In this document: piece after piece, positions 28,801-37,112 of the stretch
How the letters are laid out: each line of letters begins with the position of its first letter
Position numbering within the stretch: the stretch's first letter is position 1
NCBI RefSeq assembly: GCF_001949145.1
Contig: NW_019091381.1
Span: 1,086,140-1,150,139, forward strand
Direction of reading: 5' to 3'
DNA: 64,000 bases
DNA from: Acanthaster planci
Lineage: Eukaryota > Echinodermata > Asteroidea > Valvatida > Acanthasteridae
Notes under the pieces: generated by a model
What the model was told of the DNA's origin: nothing
Seen by the model: the letters and a program-made list of their open reading frames with translations, nothing else
Databases searched by the model: none
Program-made: the position numbers and the translations under genes

Positions 28801-31800
28801 ATTCTCAATGCAAGAATGAAGAATAACGCCAATCGGTTTTTTTTCCTTTGTAACTAAAATTCAAACAAAGACAAAAACCTACCTGGTAGAACAGTTGGTG
28901 TTGGGCTAAATATCCCACCTGACCTTTTCCCTGTGATGTTTTCTATATGAATGAAAAAAAATACTCTCTGTATTTCATTCAAGAAAGATTATCTTTTAAC
29001 CTCACAGGACTTTTCTTTCGACTTCACTGGCTTAGGAAACTTCACCCAAGAATTTCATCTTAACCACAGCACTTCCACAGAATAATGAGTAACTTGTTAG
29101 TTAACTGAACTTATCTGAACATCAGGTAAATGTAATTTTCTGCACGTATTCAACATCAGCACCAATTTGCCAATTATGTTCTTGATACCTCTGTCTTGAT
29201 ATTTCACTTTCAAGATTGTCAGATCAACAGAGGGCGTGCTTCAAAAGGAACAATGAGACAATATCAAAACCAGTACCTTCCCTTCGATGTATGTTGAGAT
29301 GAAGTCTGAGATTGTCATCAGTGACTGCGACCAAGACTCGTCGGTGTACTTAGCTCCAAGCTCTATAGGAACTGTACGAGTACCTGCTACATGATGTAGA
29401 TAATCTAAACTGTGAAGACACAAACCCAAATAAAACTGATAATTGACAAGGGAGTGACACTCTAAGAATGTAAACAAATACACCTGTGATGCATAGGGAT
29501 TGCTATCTGGATAAGATTCTATCAACAGCAAATTTTAAATGAGGAAGTTCAAATTTGTATGCAAGAAATCTGACTACAAACAAATGTAAATAAACAAACT
29601 TATCAAATTCATCTCAAAGACACAAACAAAGGGAAGAATTCCACACTTAAAGAAATGACAGGATCACTGGGGAGGAAGGATTTTTACCTCCATTTCTTGG
29701 CTCCTAAGGCTGGCCAGTGGTCCATCGCTCCCTGAATGATGACTGGGGTCTTTGTCTGCATGTACTGGGACTGGAAATGAAAGAGAGATGGGCAGGACAC
29801 TCGAGGGATCTCATGCTCCTTAGAGATGGTTAGGACTGGACAAGATGGAAGGGAAGGCTTGACAAACGGCTCCTGTTGGAAGGAGGAAAAGTGAACTAAC
29901 TACTGGACTACAAAGATGGAAGTCAATCAAGGAGGTACTTTCAAGAGATCAGCTCAATCAACAAACTACAACATCATAATTCACGTTCTTTCAAATTTTC
30001 AAAAAGGACGTGATTTTTTAGCATGGTGCCTTTCAACTTAAGTTTATCAGAAAGATGAAAAGAACTGAAAATGTGATGAATTTTCAAAATAAGAGGTAAT
30101 TGAACTATTAAACATTGTTGAGCTCAGGAAATTATTATCAAACTAATGATGGTGTAATGCAGAAAGTGTGAAAATCCTGTGAATGTACTTGCACGGATAG
30201 TATGGACATGCCTGAGTTTTGCTTCTACAGTGCTCAGGAAGGAGTGGCTGGTAGACAGTCTGTATGGCTCTAGCAAAACGACTCAAGATGTTATCCAAAA
30301 CAGGAGCTCCCATGAGTAAACCCATATCGCAGGCCTCTAAAGCTTTCTGAAGCAAGAGAAAGTGAAATCAAATTCACGTCTCAACAAGGTACAGGCAATG
30401 ATTCTGCGTTAGACCATGTTCACAATGAGCAGGTGCCTAAGTACCTGCTACTGATGAAAACTAATAGGCCTAGTTCTGAAAACAATAGGGATGTGTCCTG
30501 ACAGATAAGTCTAAGCACAAACAGGAACTTTCATCATCAGAAAATCCATCAATGTCCAGTCATTCTGAAAAAAGTTGTCAAAAGTTGTCATTACTGTGGC
30601 TTTCTGTACACAAAATAATCTTTTTCTTAGATTGATACATAAACAACTAACATTTGTGACCGGTTCCCACAAAAAGAGTCTTTGATCCGTGTTTTTTGCA
30701 GTTAATTCCTTAATTTGCAAGCATGGGCAATAGAGACTTTGCATGGTAGCCATCTTGCACAGGAAACCTCCTTTGTGCTTTACCCTGTGGAACACAAGGA
30801 CTGGCCTACAAAATGGCAGCCACGCAAAAAGCAAAACTGAACACTTTGGAGAAATGATGCACACTCAGTTGGGGATCCCGATGACAACAGACATTACCCT
30901 GATCAAAACTGTTGAAGCTTTTATAGACTTACATTGCAAGATTCCTTTGAAGGCCTTCAATCCAAAGTGACCTGGGTAATTTATGACTCCTTTTGTTGGA
31001 TTGGGATACATTTACACAACCAGGCAGTTCATTGAAAACACTGTACCTTAAATTTAGTCTGGAATGCATCCTCTGTGTTATCCCCACTGTCACATTGAGC
31101 ACAGATACTCATAACTTTAAGAAGCGACCCGTATGTGTAGACATGTCTCCAGGCTATGTCAACATCTTTCCAATGTCCAGTGTTGAGCTTTTCCCAACTG
31201 TAGCTCAAGAGTTCCTCTGACTTGGCTAGCGATTGTTGGATGTCACCTTGGAAGAAATTCTCAGCACACTCTTGGAGGAGAAGGTGGACAGCACAGCCAG
31301 TGACTTCCTGGAGTAAATAAAGCTTTAAATATACAAGATTGTCTCAAACGTTGACGCATGTATGGCAATCCTTTTGAATTGAATTTTTAAAATTATTTTT
31401 ATTATCCAAATTTGTCCAAAGCCAGGACCGATCTGTGAGATTTGTTACAATTATGTTTAAAACTGCATTAAAACATAAAATACTCTTAAAAGTTACAACA
31501 CTAAAACATTCAAAAACATATTAGCCAAACAAACATACGTTGATTGAATAAATATTACAAAAAAAGAAACAAAAACACAAATACATATATTTACACTGTA
31601 CATGAATGTAGCTAGAGAAATCCTGTGCTAGGTTCATGACAATGATGACTGATACAGTCACCATGACCAGCGGTGCCGTGTGTGCAAATCATCGATGGGT
31701 TGGAATGGTCAGAGCCCTTGTTTGTTCATATGATCAAGAAACTCCAGTAAATCTCAGATAAGTTAGATCCAATGGGACCAACCGATTTTTTCCAACTTAG

Positions 31801-34143
31801 GCAAAAATCCGACTTCCACAAAAAAGACAATATGCATCACACAGTCATTGATCGCTAGCCATATAACGGCCAGTCGGCCATAGCCCACGAAGCATGAAAA
31901 AAAGTAATACCGAGACGGTTCTAACATCAAACATCATTTATTTTCATACTACTACAAAATTGTAGCATGTTTCACCGATTGTGCCATGTGAGTTGGTATC
32001 ACTGGTGTTACCGTGTTTAACAGCAGAGGCATGTTTCACCGATTGTGTGCCATGTGAGTTGGTANNNNNNNNNNNNNNNNNNNNNNNNNNNNNNNNNNNN
32101 NNNNNNNNNNNNNNNNNNNNNNNNNNNNNNNNNNNNNNNNNNNNNNNNNNNNNNNNNNNNNNNNNNNNNNNNNNNNNNNNNNNNNNNNNNNNNNNNNNNN
32201 NNNNNNNNNNNNNNNNNNNNNNNNNNNNNNNNNNNNNNNNNNNNNNNNNNNNNNNNNNNNNNNNNNNNNNNNNNNNNNNNNNNNNNNNNNNNNNNNNNNN
32301 NNNNNNNNNNNNNNNNNNNNNNNNNNNNNNNNNNNNNNNNNNNNNNNNNNNNNNNNNNNNNNNNNNNNNNNNNNNNNNNNNNNNNNNNNNNNNNNNNNNN
32401 NNNNNNNNNNNNNNNNNNNNNNNNNNNNNNNNNNNNNNNNNNNNNNNNNNNNNNNNNNNNNNNNNNNNNNNNNNNNNNNNNNNNNNNNNNNNNNNNNNNN
32501 NNNNNNNNNNNNNNNNGAGGCATGTTTCACCGGAGATAAAGGAGATAAAAAATTAAGAAACGTTGCGGGTTGATTTGTCCAAGAAATGGAAAAATCCAAC
32601 TTTTGCAATCAGGCTTACATGGGAGTGAGGAATTTTATTAAGAACATAAGACATCAGGGAAAGAGTTCAATATATGAACAACATTGATGTCCCTGTGCAA
32701 AAACCTATGAGACTTGTCTGAAAAAAAAGTGTTTTTTAATTAAATGCTTCAGAATTTTCTTAGCTAAATTTCACTTTTTAGGATATGTTATCACTTTCTG
32801 GTGGCTGTTATAATATTTCAAGCAAAAACTAGTGCTGTCCGTTAATGAATCTCTTTCTGAAATCAATGTTCCAAGCAACTTTATCTAAGGTATGTAAAAT
32901 CCAACTTAAACAAATTTGACCTATACAAGGTTTATTGTATACTCAATTTAGAAAGAGATCCAAATGCTGACAACACTAATTTTCCCTTAAAATTATAACA
33001 GCCATCATGCTCAAAAAGTGATAACACGTCCTAAAAAGTGAAATTTAGCTTAGAAAATTCCCTATTATTTACTTAGAAAGCATTTCTTTTTTTTTTCAGA
33101 CAAGTCTCATAGAATTTTGCACAGGGGCATCAAGTGTTGTTCGTCAATGCAACTCTTTCCCTCAATCTTTTTAACAGTTTGGAAGGCTTGACAAATTGAA
33201 TGGTTGTGCATAGACCTACATGTACCTGAGTTGTCCAGAAAATACCTCTTTTATCTGGTTCATATGAATCGTATTTACCAACTGTGACAATTGAAGACAC
33301 ACACAATATAGTAGCAAGGTCATCTAAGGTGTTCATTACCTTTAGCACCCCTGTTCCTATGATAAAGGAACAAATTCTACTTTTTCGAAACAACTTATCT
33401 AAACAAGTTGTTGGTGATGTCCTCTTTCATATCAGAAAAAAATAAAGAACAGGGCTTTTGGTATTTGAGAGGAATTTTGGGGTAAAACAGCAGTGTACAT
33501 GACCTCCCCGAAGAGCTGTGAATGATGACAAATTATTGAATGAAGTCTGGTTCCTTGATCTGGATGGAGATTCATTTTGATGAATCCAAAATGCCCGAGT
33601 CAGGTAACCAGAGGAGAAACAAAATGCCTCCATTCAACGCATCTGTTATCTTTTGCCAAACTTGAGTTAGAAATTTGTGGTTTTCTTGCTTGTTAAAATT
33701 TATCTAAACTGGGCCTAGGCACTAGGCCTGTGGATTGAGTAATGGTTCCTCAAGGTCAAATGTTAGTTTAGTTTGAGCATGTGATTTTACCTCCATGGTT
33801 TGAGAAAGTGGACTTTGTTTCCTTATTCAAGGAGCAGGGTGCTGAAGGCTATGACACATCTAAATAAGGATTGCCTCTAAAGTGAGCTTGTCTCACAATT
33901 ATTATGAGGCCTAGGCCTACTATGACATTACGCGCCGACGCCACAAAGATAGGCCTAGGTCTAGCCCCACTAGTGTGGCACGGACTCTCACTCCCATGGA
34001 GCGGGAGTGAGAGTCCGTGCCACTACGCACTAGGGGGCTAGCCTAGGTCCTAACCAAGACTGTACCTTTGCCACATCTTTCAGAGCTAATTCTTTGATAC
34101 TCTTGGGTAGAATAGTTGTTATTCGCGACGAAAACTTCTCCAT
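7711..34143 (-). CDS. KDM8/JMJD5, JmjC-domain 2-oxoglutarate oxygenase (8 exons)
   Basis: This is a nuclear Fe(II)/2-oxoglutarate-dependent oxygenase. Family members were reported as H3K36 demethylase-like and later as arginyl hydroxylases. Exons on the minus strand: 34143-34066, 31307-31047, 30346-30208 (3' edge tentative), 29835-29688, 29409-29277, 28930-28883, 15823-15509 and 7875-7711. They join to 428 codons plus stop, close to the human length of about 416. The N-terminal helical part carries YSWEKLNTG and CDMGLLMGA, both hallmark KDM8 strings. The JmjC core follows with INAWFGP, the metal motif HTD (His about 333, Asp about 335), the 2-oxoglutarate lysine in EKFIRLYS, and the distal His about 412 in [11 protein letters not shown]. 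The ending SFSVSFWW is typical. The ATG at 34143 has A at -3 and G at +4. Unlike human, it has an acidic insert of roughly 25 residues before the INAWFGP strand. The gene spans 26 kb and lies head-to-head with the carboxypeptidase gene. Confidence 0.93.
9460..9630 (-). repeat. Copy A of a ~180-bp dispersed repeat
   Basis: Reverse-orientation copy of a family also seen at 12904, 44153, 54229 and 58969. Shared blocks read on this strand include GCAGAAGCACCCCCTCA, TTGGTTGAAAAGAG, CGTGCATTTCCTAG and GTTCAGTTCCGACCAA, in the same order in every copy. The compact size and lack of coding capacity suggest a non-autonomous DNA element (MITE-like). Confidence 0.7.
12904..13076 (+). repeat. Copy B of the ~180-bp dispersed repeat, nested in the foldback
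   Basis: It starts with GCCCAAGTGGGACCAAGAGA and continues with CTAGCAACAGAGGCTCCTTT, GGTCGGAACTC and, near its end, CTTCTGCTCAAGGC. Its middle differs from the other copies. It sits inside the foldback element, so it either inserted there or was captured. Confidence 0.7.
13139..13510. repeat. 21-bp tandem satellite, ~17-18 copies
   Basis: The unit is AGTAATCCCTCCGTACTAAAT, repeated head to tail. The first two units are degenerate, the central block is almost perfect, and the last units carry a CTACGTAC variant. Because 21 is a multiple of 3 and the unit lacks stops in one frame on each strand, it gives long spurious open frames: NSNPSVL repeats on plus and RRDYYLV repeats on minus. I regard both as artefacts. 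Confidence 0.9.
15509..15823 (-). CDS. KDM8 exon 7 (JmjC core)
   Basis: Phase 0 at both ends, with donor CAG|GTAAGA. It encodes [14 protein letters not shown], an acidic insert rich in Asp and Glu, [10 protein letters not shown], the HTD metal motif, the cofactor Lys in EKFIRLYS, and LLHNTSQ. Confidence 0.95.
18624..18641. repeat. 18-bp perfect palindrome
   Basis: CCTACATGTACATGTAGG is its own reverse complement. Related ACATGTAC runs occur near 36120 and 40680. These may be a genome-wide motif or the termini of small elements. Confidence 0.6.
20603..20751. mobile_element. Small palindromic MITE-like element
   Basis: Arms of about 57 bases (20603-20659 and 20695-20751) are inverted copies. 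Both ends read GAGCATTTTC inward and share TTAGACTTTGGTTT and GCTGGTTCCAG. There is a loop of about 35 bases and no coding capacity. It lies in KDM8 intron 6. Confidence 0.75.
22460..22705. repeat. Degenerate G/T-rich simple repeat
   Basis: On the plus strand this stretch is almost free of C and is built from variants of GTTTTGGGTTTT and TTTTAGGTTT. It resembles an eroded minisatellite. The G-runs recall telomere-like repeats, but TTAGGG itself is not tandemly repeated. Confidence 0.7.
28883..28930 (-). CDS. KDM8 exon 6 (48-base exon)
   Basis: Acceptor CACAG, then 16 codons reading [16 protein letters not shown], then donor CAG|GTAGGT. Phase 0 at both ends. GYLAQHQLF is a KDM8 hallmark (human has the same string), so this short exon is secure despite its size. 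Confidence 0.93.
29277..29409 (-). CDS. KDM8 exon 5
   Basis: One base completes the Ser codon split with exon 4 ([13 protein letters not shown]). It then encodes [23 protein letters not shown] and FISTYIEGK. The donor is AAG|GTACTG. Confidence 0.93.
29688..29835 (-). CDS. KDM8 exon 4
   Basis: It encodes [12 protein letters not shown], then [18 protein letters not shown] and KKW, matching the start of the cupin/JmjC fold in KDM8. The acceptor chosen at 29836 follows a pyrimidine-rich tract and restores frame with exon 3. An alternative acceptor ending at 29873 is in phase 0 and would add 12 residues, but no phase-matched donor was found for it. Confidence 0.8.
30208..30346 (-). CDS. KDM8 exon 3
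   Basis: It starts in phase 0 with [20 protein letters not shown], a diagnostic KDM8 segment, and runs to [12 protein letters not shown]. The 3' edge is tentative: the donor at 30207 (GTCCAT) is weak but is the one that joins exon 4 in phase. Confidence 0.75.
31047..31307 (-). CDS. KDM8 exon 2
   Basis: Encodes 87 residues of the N-terminal helical domain, including [24 protein letters not shown] and [12 protein letters not shown]. Phase 0 at both ends, with donor AAG|GTACAG. Confidence 0.93.
31965..32534. repeat. 64-bp minisatellite interrupted by an assembly gap
   Basis: The block beginning GCATGTTTCACCGATTGTG starts at 31965 and again at 32029, a 64-base period. A third partial copy begins at 32520, just right of the N run. 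The gap therefore most likely represents unassembled copies of the same unit. It lies in KDM8 intron 1. Confidence 0.8.
32065..32516. other. Assembly gap (452 N)
   Basis: A run of unresolved bases. Open frames that span it are meaningless. Its true length may differ from the number of N because it sits in a tandem repeat. Confidence 0.99.
32657..33161. mobile_element. Second foldback element, ~220-bp inverted arms
   Basis: The left arm (about 32657-32870) and right arm (about 32940-33161) align as inverted copies. Shared blocks include GGGAAAGAGTT, ATGAGACTTGTCTGAAAAAA, GCTAAATTTCACTTTTTAGG, GTTATCACTTT and GGCTGTTATAAT. The arms have diverged by small substitutions and indels. There is a short spacer and no coding capacity. 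It lies in KDM8 intron 1, just beyond the minisatellite. Confidence 0.85.
33952..34050. repeat. Long hairpin with 21-bp perfect stem
   Basis: GTGGCACGGACTCTCACTCC(C) at 33975-33995 pairs perfectly with 34003-34023 across a 7-base loop. Outside this core, CCTAGGTCTAGCCCCACTAG and the sequence to about 34050 extend the pairing with small bulges. It lies in KDM8 intron 1 just after exon 1. It could be a MITE remnant or, if transcribed, a miRNA-precursor-like fold. Confidence 0.75.
34066..34143 (-). CDS. KDM8 exon 1 (start codon)
   Basis: ATG at 34143-34141 in good context, then 26 codons ([20 protein letters not shown] and so on) and donor AAG|GTACAG in phase 0. Length and helical character match the KDM8 N terminus, though this part is poorly conserved. 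Confidence 0.8.
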
Positions 34144-36733
34144 ATTTCAAAATGTGCCAAATAGATCAAGTTCAGTTTTTCTGTTTTCCTTTGATAACAA
34201 ATTTTCAGGAGTTGAACATGTCGAAGTTATCAACTCAGGAAGCAGCCATCTTTAATTTACAAGTGTCGACAACAGAGGGCGGGCTTCAACTTTCTGGCGA
34301 CTTCGACACCCACTGCGATCTTGCACTGTATGAAAAAGAAGCGCGGAGTCCGAAGTTCCTCGGTCCACGGCTGACATACGGGAATAATTTCCTAAATTTT
34401 AAACCTCACTTGAGGTGATCGACGGTTTCCTACAACAAACTGACTGGTCTTGACTGACGTACAATATTTTTCCAGTATTCGAAGATTATGAAATTATACT
34501 CCTTTAGCCTAAAAAATGAAGCCTAAAATTGAATTTTCCATGACTCCTGATGTTGAGATTAAAACAAATTTATATCGCAAACCTTTGTTTTTCTTACTGT
34601 ATACTCTGGTTTCAAGGGCCTTTGGTTGCACTGTGCAGTGCCACGAAAAGTCCCACATAAACTCACCCCATCCCCTGATATCCCTCGGGACACATTCCCG
34701 ATATCTTTATCCACAGATTAGAAACCCGTACGGCTGTCGCACGTGCGAGGCATGCACCTATTAACGGGTATATCCGTTAATTGGGGCATGGTGCATTCCT
34801 CGCTCGTAAGGTCAGTAAAGTGTCGCAATTGGAGGGGTATGGTACTTGGTAGGAACTCACGCTGTGGCCATGCAGTCCTCTGGTCACACCCAAGCATTTT
34901 AACATACAGACCGGGGGGACTCTCAGTCAAATTTCTCCAGTAATGACATATTTGTATTTCTTAATTTAAAATTCATTTTGAAAACATGATCGCAAAACTT
35001 TCTGGGCGTAAATAGGGCCAACGGAGCAAACAATGTCATTTTTTTTTGGAGCGAGCAAACAGTGAGTTCCAGACAAGAAGGTTGCAAAGCTGGGCATATT
35101 TAGCACGCTCTTTGTCGGAAATGCTTGTAATCATATCAACCATAAATCTCCTATTGTTTCCCTATAGTACCCTGGTTGTTGTGTTACGTTTTGCTTTGGT
35201 TTTTGAGCTAAGAAAACAAACACCGATCTTCAGTTATTGCCAAAAGGCAGTCACATACTCGTGTGGCCTGTTAGAAAAATACCAGTCACTCAACCAGCGG
35301 GGCGTTTACTAACTTCCGTGGGGCCCAGTGTTCTGATGGACGGCGGAATGACAACCCTGTCAAAAAATAAAATTGATGGTAAACTTCAAGGAAAAAGAGA
35401 ACCAATCAGTCGAATGGTCATCGATCAATCAGTCAATGATGTATCATTCTGTTACCCTCACAATAAACTGGTCGATCACTGATATCTATAATTTTCATTC
35501 ATCTGGTCAAGAAAGCCACGACGATAGTGGCGACATCAACAGACTTAAAAAATGAACACACAGGATTCTGATTGTTGTTCTGCATTTGTTTTTGACTAAA
35601 TAAGTGAAAAATTGAAAGCGGTAAGCAAGTTTGTGTATGGAGCATGCATGTAATGCCTTGTTGCTCAACGATGGTCCAGGGTTCTGTGACATCTTGACCC
35701 AGCAGGAAGGCGAGTGTGACCCGACTTTGCACATAAGGTGCTGCACTCCAATTACAGGCCTAAAACAACTAATCATCCTGGAAATCAGCCTTTCAGCATT
35801 TCCGTGGCATTGCCGCCAATATGATCACCAAGCCCTTCCGTCCGCAGCAGCCCCCACCCAGTCAACGGACAGGCTTTGTCCAGGCCATACTCCGACCCCC
35901 CATCTGAGTTGGCAGGCAGGCAGCCTGGTTTGCCAGATCCCATGGGAAATCTGCCCGTTGACGTCTAGGGGGCACAGGGGCCGACCTCGGTCACCTCTGT
36001 CAGCGTCAGAGGTAACTGTTACAACGCGTCTGGGGTAAAGGTGTATAGCCTCCGCCTCGTGGGATCAGTGAAAAGGCGACGCCGAGTCCTTGAGGTGGAG
36101 ACTACATGTCATTCACGTAACGTACATGTACATGTACATTCTTGATTTGCCCTTCGCATGTTATGCCGCAAGGCACTAGCAACGACCCCACACTCGTTTA
36201 AGTTCGTTTGGTATCATCCACGGCAGAAATAACACCGCAAAACCATCAGCCCTAAGCGAAGCGGCTTCCGTAGTTTGCTCTCAGTTCTGATCTTATCTAG
36301 AATTTATTTCATCACCAAAGTCGAGTCCTTAGCAGAAGTTCCATTCGTTCATTTTGCGCGTTAGGTTCGTCCCACCATAGAGTTACAAGCCTCTATGGTC
36401 CCACTCGGTCGCCAAGGTTCTCCCGGAACCCGACCCCCAGCCGTGTGTCTGCTCGGGGGTAGTTTCTGGAAGCGACCGATCGTAGTGGGCGGACTTCCCC
36501 CGTGATGTAAGATTGTGTCATCGGCAAATTAGCGCTCCACCAAAGAGGAAACAGTCATTTGGCCTTCGGACCGGACGCGCACTGACAGACGTCAACATCT
36601 ACATCAGCCGATTTCGGAGGGGATTGTGAACTCAGAGACCCACACTCGGCTGTACAAAGACTGAATCGCCCTGGGAAAGGTTTTGTTTTTGCTGGGATCA
36701 GCGAGTTACCCGTTCACCCACGTTGCATCAAGG
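34144..36733. promoter_or_regulatory. Divergent intergenic region between KDM8 and the carboxypeptidase
   Basis: About 2.6 kb separates two head-to-head genes. From roughly 35.8 to 36.65 kb the sequence becomes richer in G+C and CpG than its surroundings, as expected around an unmethylated 5' end. Two to three tandem TACATG units lie near 36120. A 66-residue plus-strand frame at 34218-34418 is open but matches no family I know. Confidence 0.45.
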
Positions 36734-36739
36734 TATATA
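36734..36739 (+). promoter_or_regulatory. Candidate TATA box of the carboxypeptidase gene
   Basis: TATATA about 105 bases upstream of the ATG at 36842 would place transcription start near 36765 and give a short 5' UTR. This is inferred from spacing only. Confidence 0.35.
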
Positions 36740-36841
36740 GCTGGAGTGTCTTATTAACTTAACTTCAGACACCTGCAAGCATTGTACACCTGCTGCGCTC
36801 ATCTTGGAGTATTCAATCTCAGTACAACAGGTCTCAACAAA

Positions 36842-37112
36842 ATGCAGTTGGTCCCGGGTTTTCTACCTCTGATTGTCTCTTTAATGCTTCAGACTCTATG
36901 CTCGAACTTTCTTCGGTCCGTAGTGGGACAGCACGAGCGAGACAACGGGATAGATTTCGTTTATCACAATTACAACGAAATGGTTGTGTTGTTACATGAA
37001 ACTGCTTGGAAATGTCGGAGTATTACCAGATTGTACGACATAGGGAGAAGCGTGCAGGGACGAAGGCTGTATGTGCTGGAAATATCGGACAATCCAGGGG
37101 TACACGAAGTAG
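36842..37112 (+). CDS. Carboxypeptidase exon 1 (signal peptide and start)
   Basis: Signal peptide, then [32 protein letters not shown] and PGVHEV. It ends in phase 1 at a G|GTAGGT donor. The split Gly codon restores VHEV-GEPEFKY, as in CPE. Confidence 0.92.

Larger units (their letters stand above)
15824..28882 (-). other. KDM8 intron 6 (13 kb)
   Basis: Long intron between the 48-base exon 6 and exon 7. It contains a small palindromic element at 20603-20751, an 18-bp ACATGTAC palindrome at 18624 and a C-poor G/T tract at 22460-22705. The open frames (for example 24833-25207 on plus) show no recognisable family. Confidence 0.7.

Noticed and set aside
31981-32608. Several 160-190 residue frames on both strands
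   Set aside because: They run through the N gap and contain almost only unknown residues.
29226-34290. Shared CAACAGAGGGCG-GCTTCAA at about 29226 and 34270
   Set aside because: About 17 matching bases only; too short to define a repeat or regulatory pair.
35631-36038. 135-residue plus frame upstream of the carboxypeptidase
   Set aside because: Open frame in a GC-rich promoter region; no motif, and long frames are expected in such composition.
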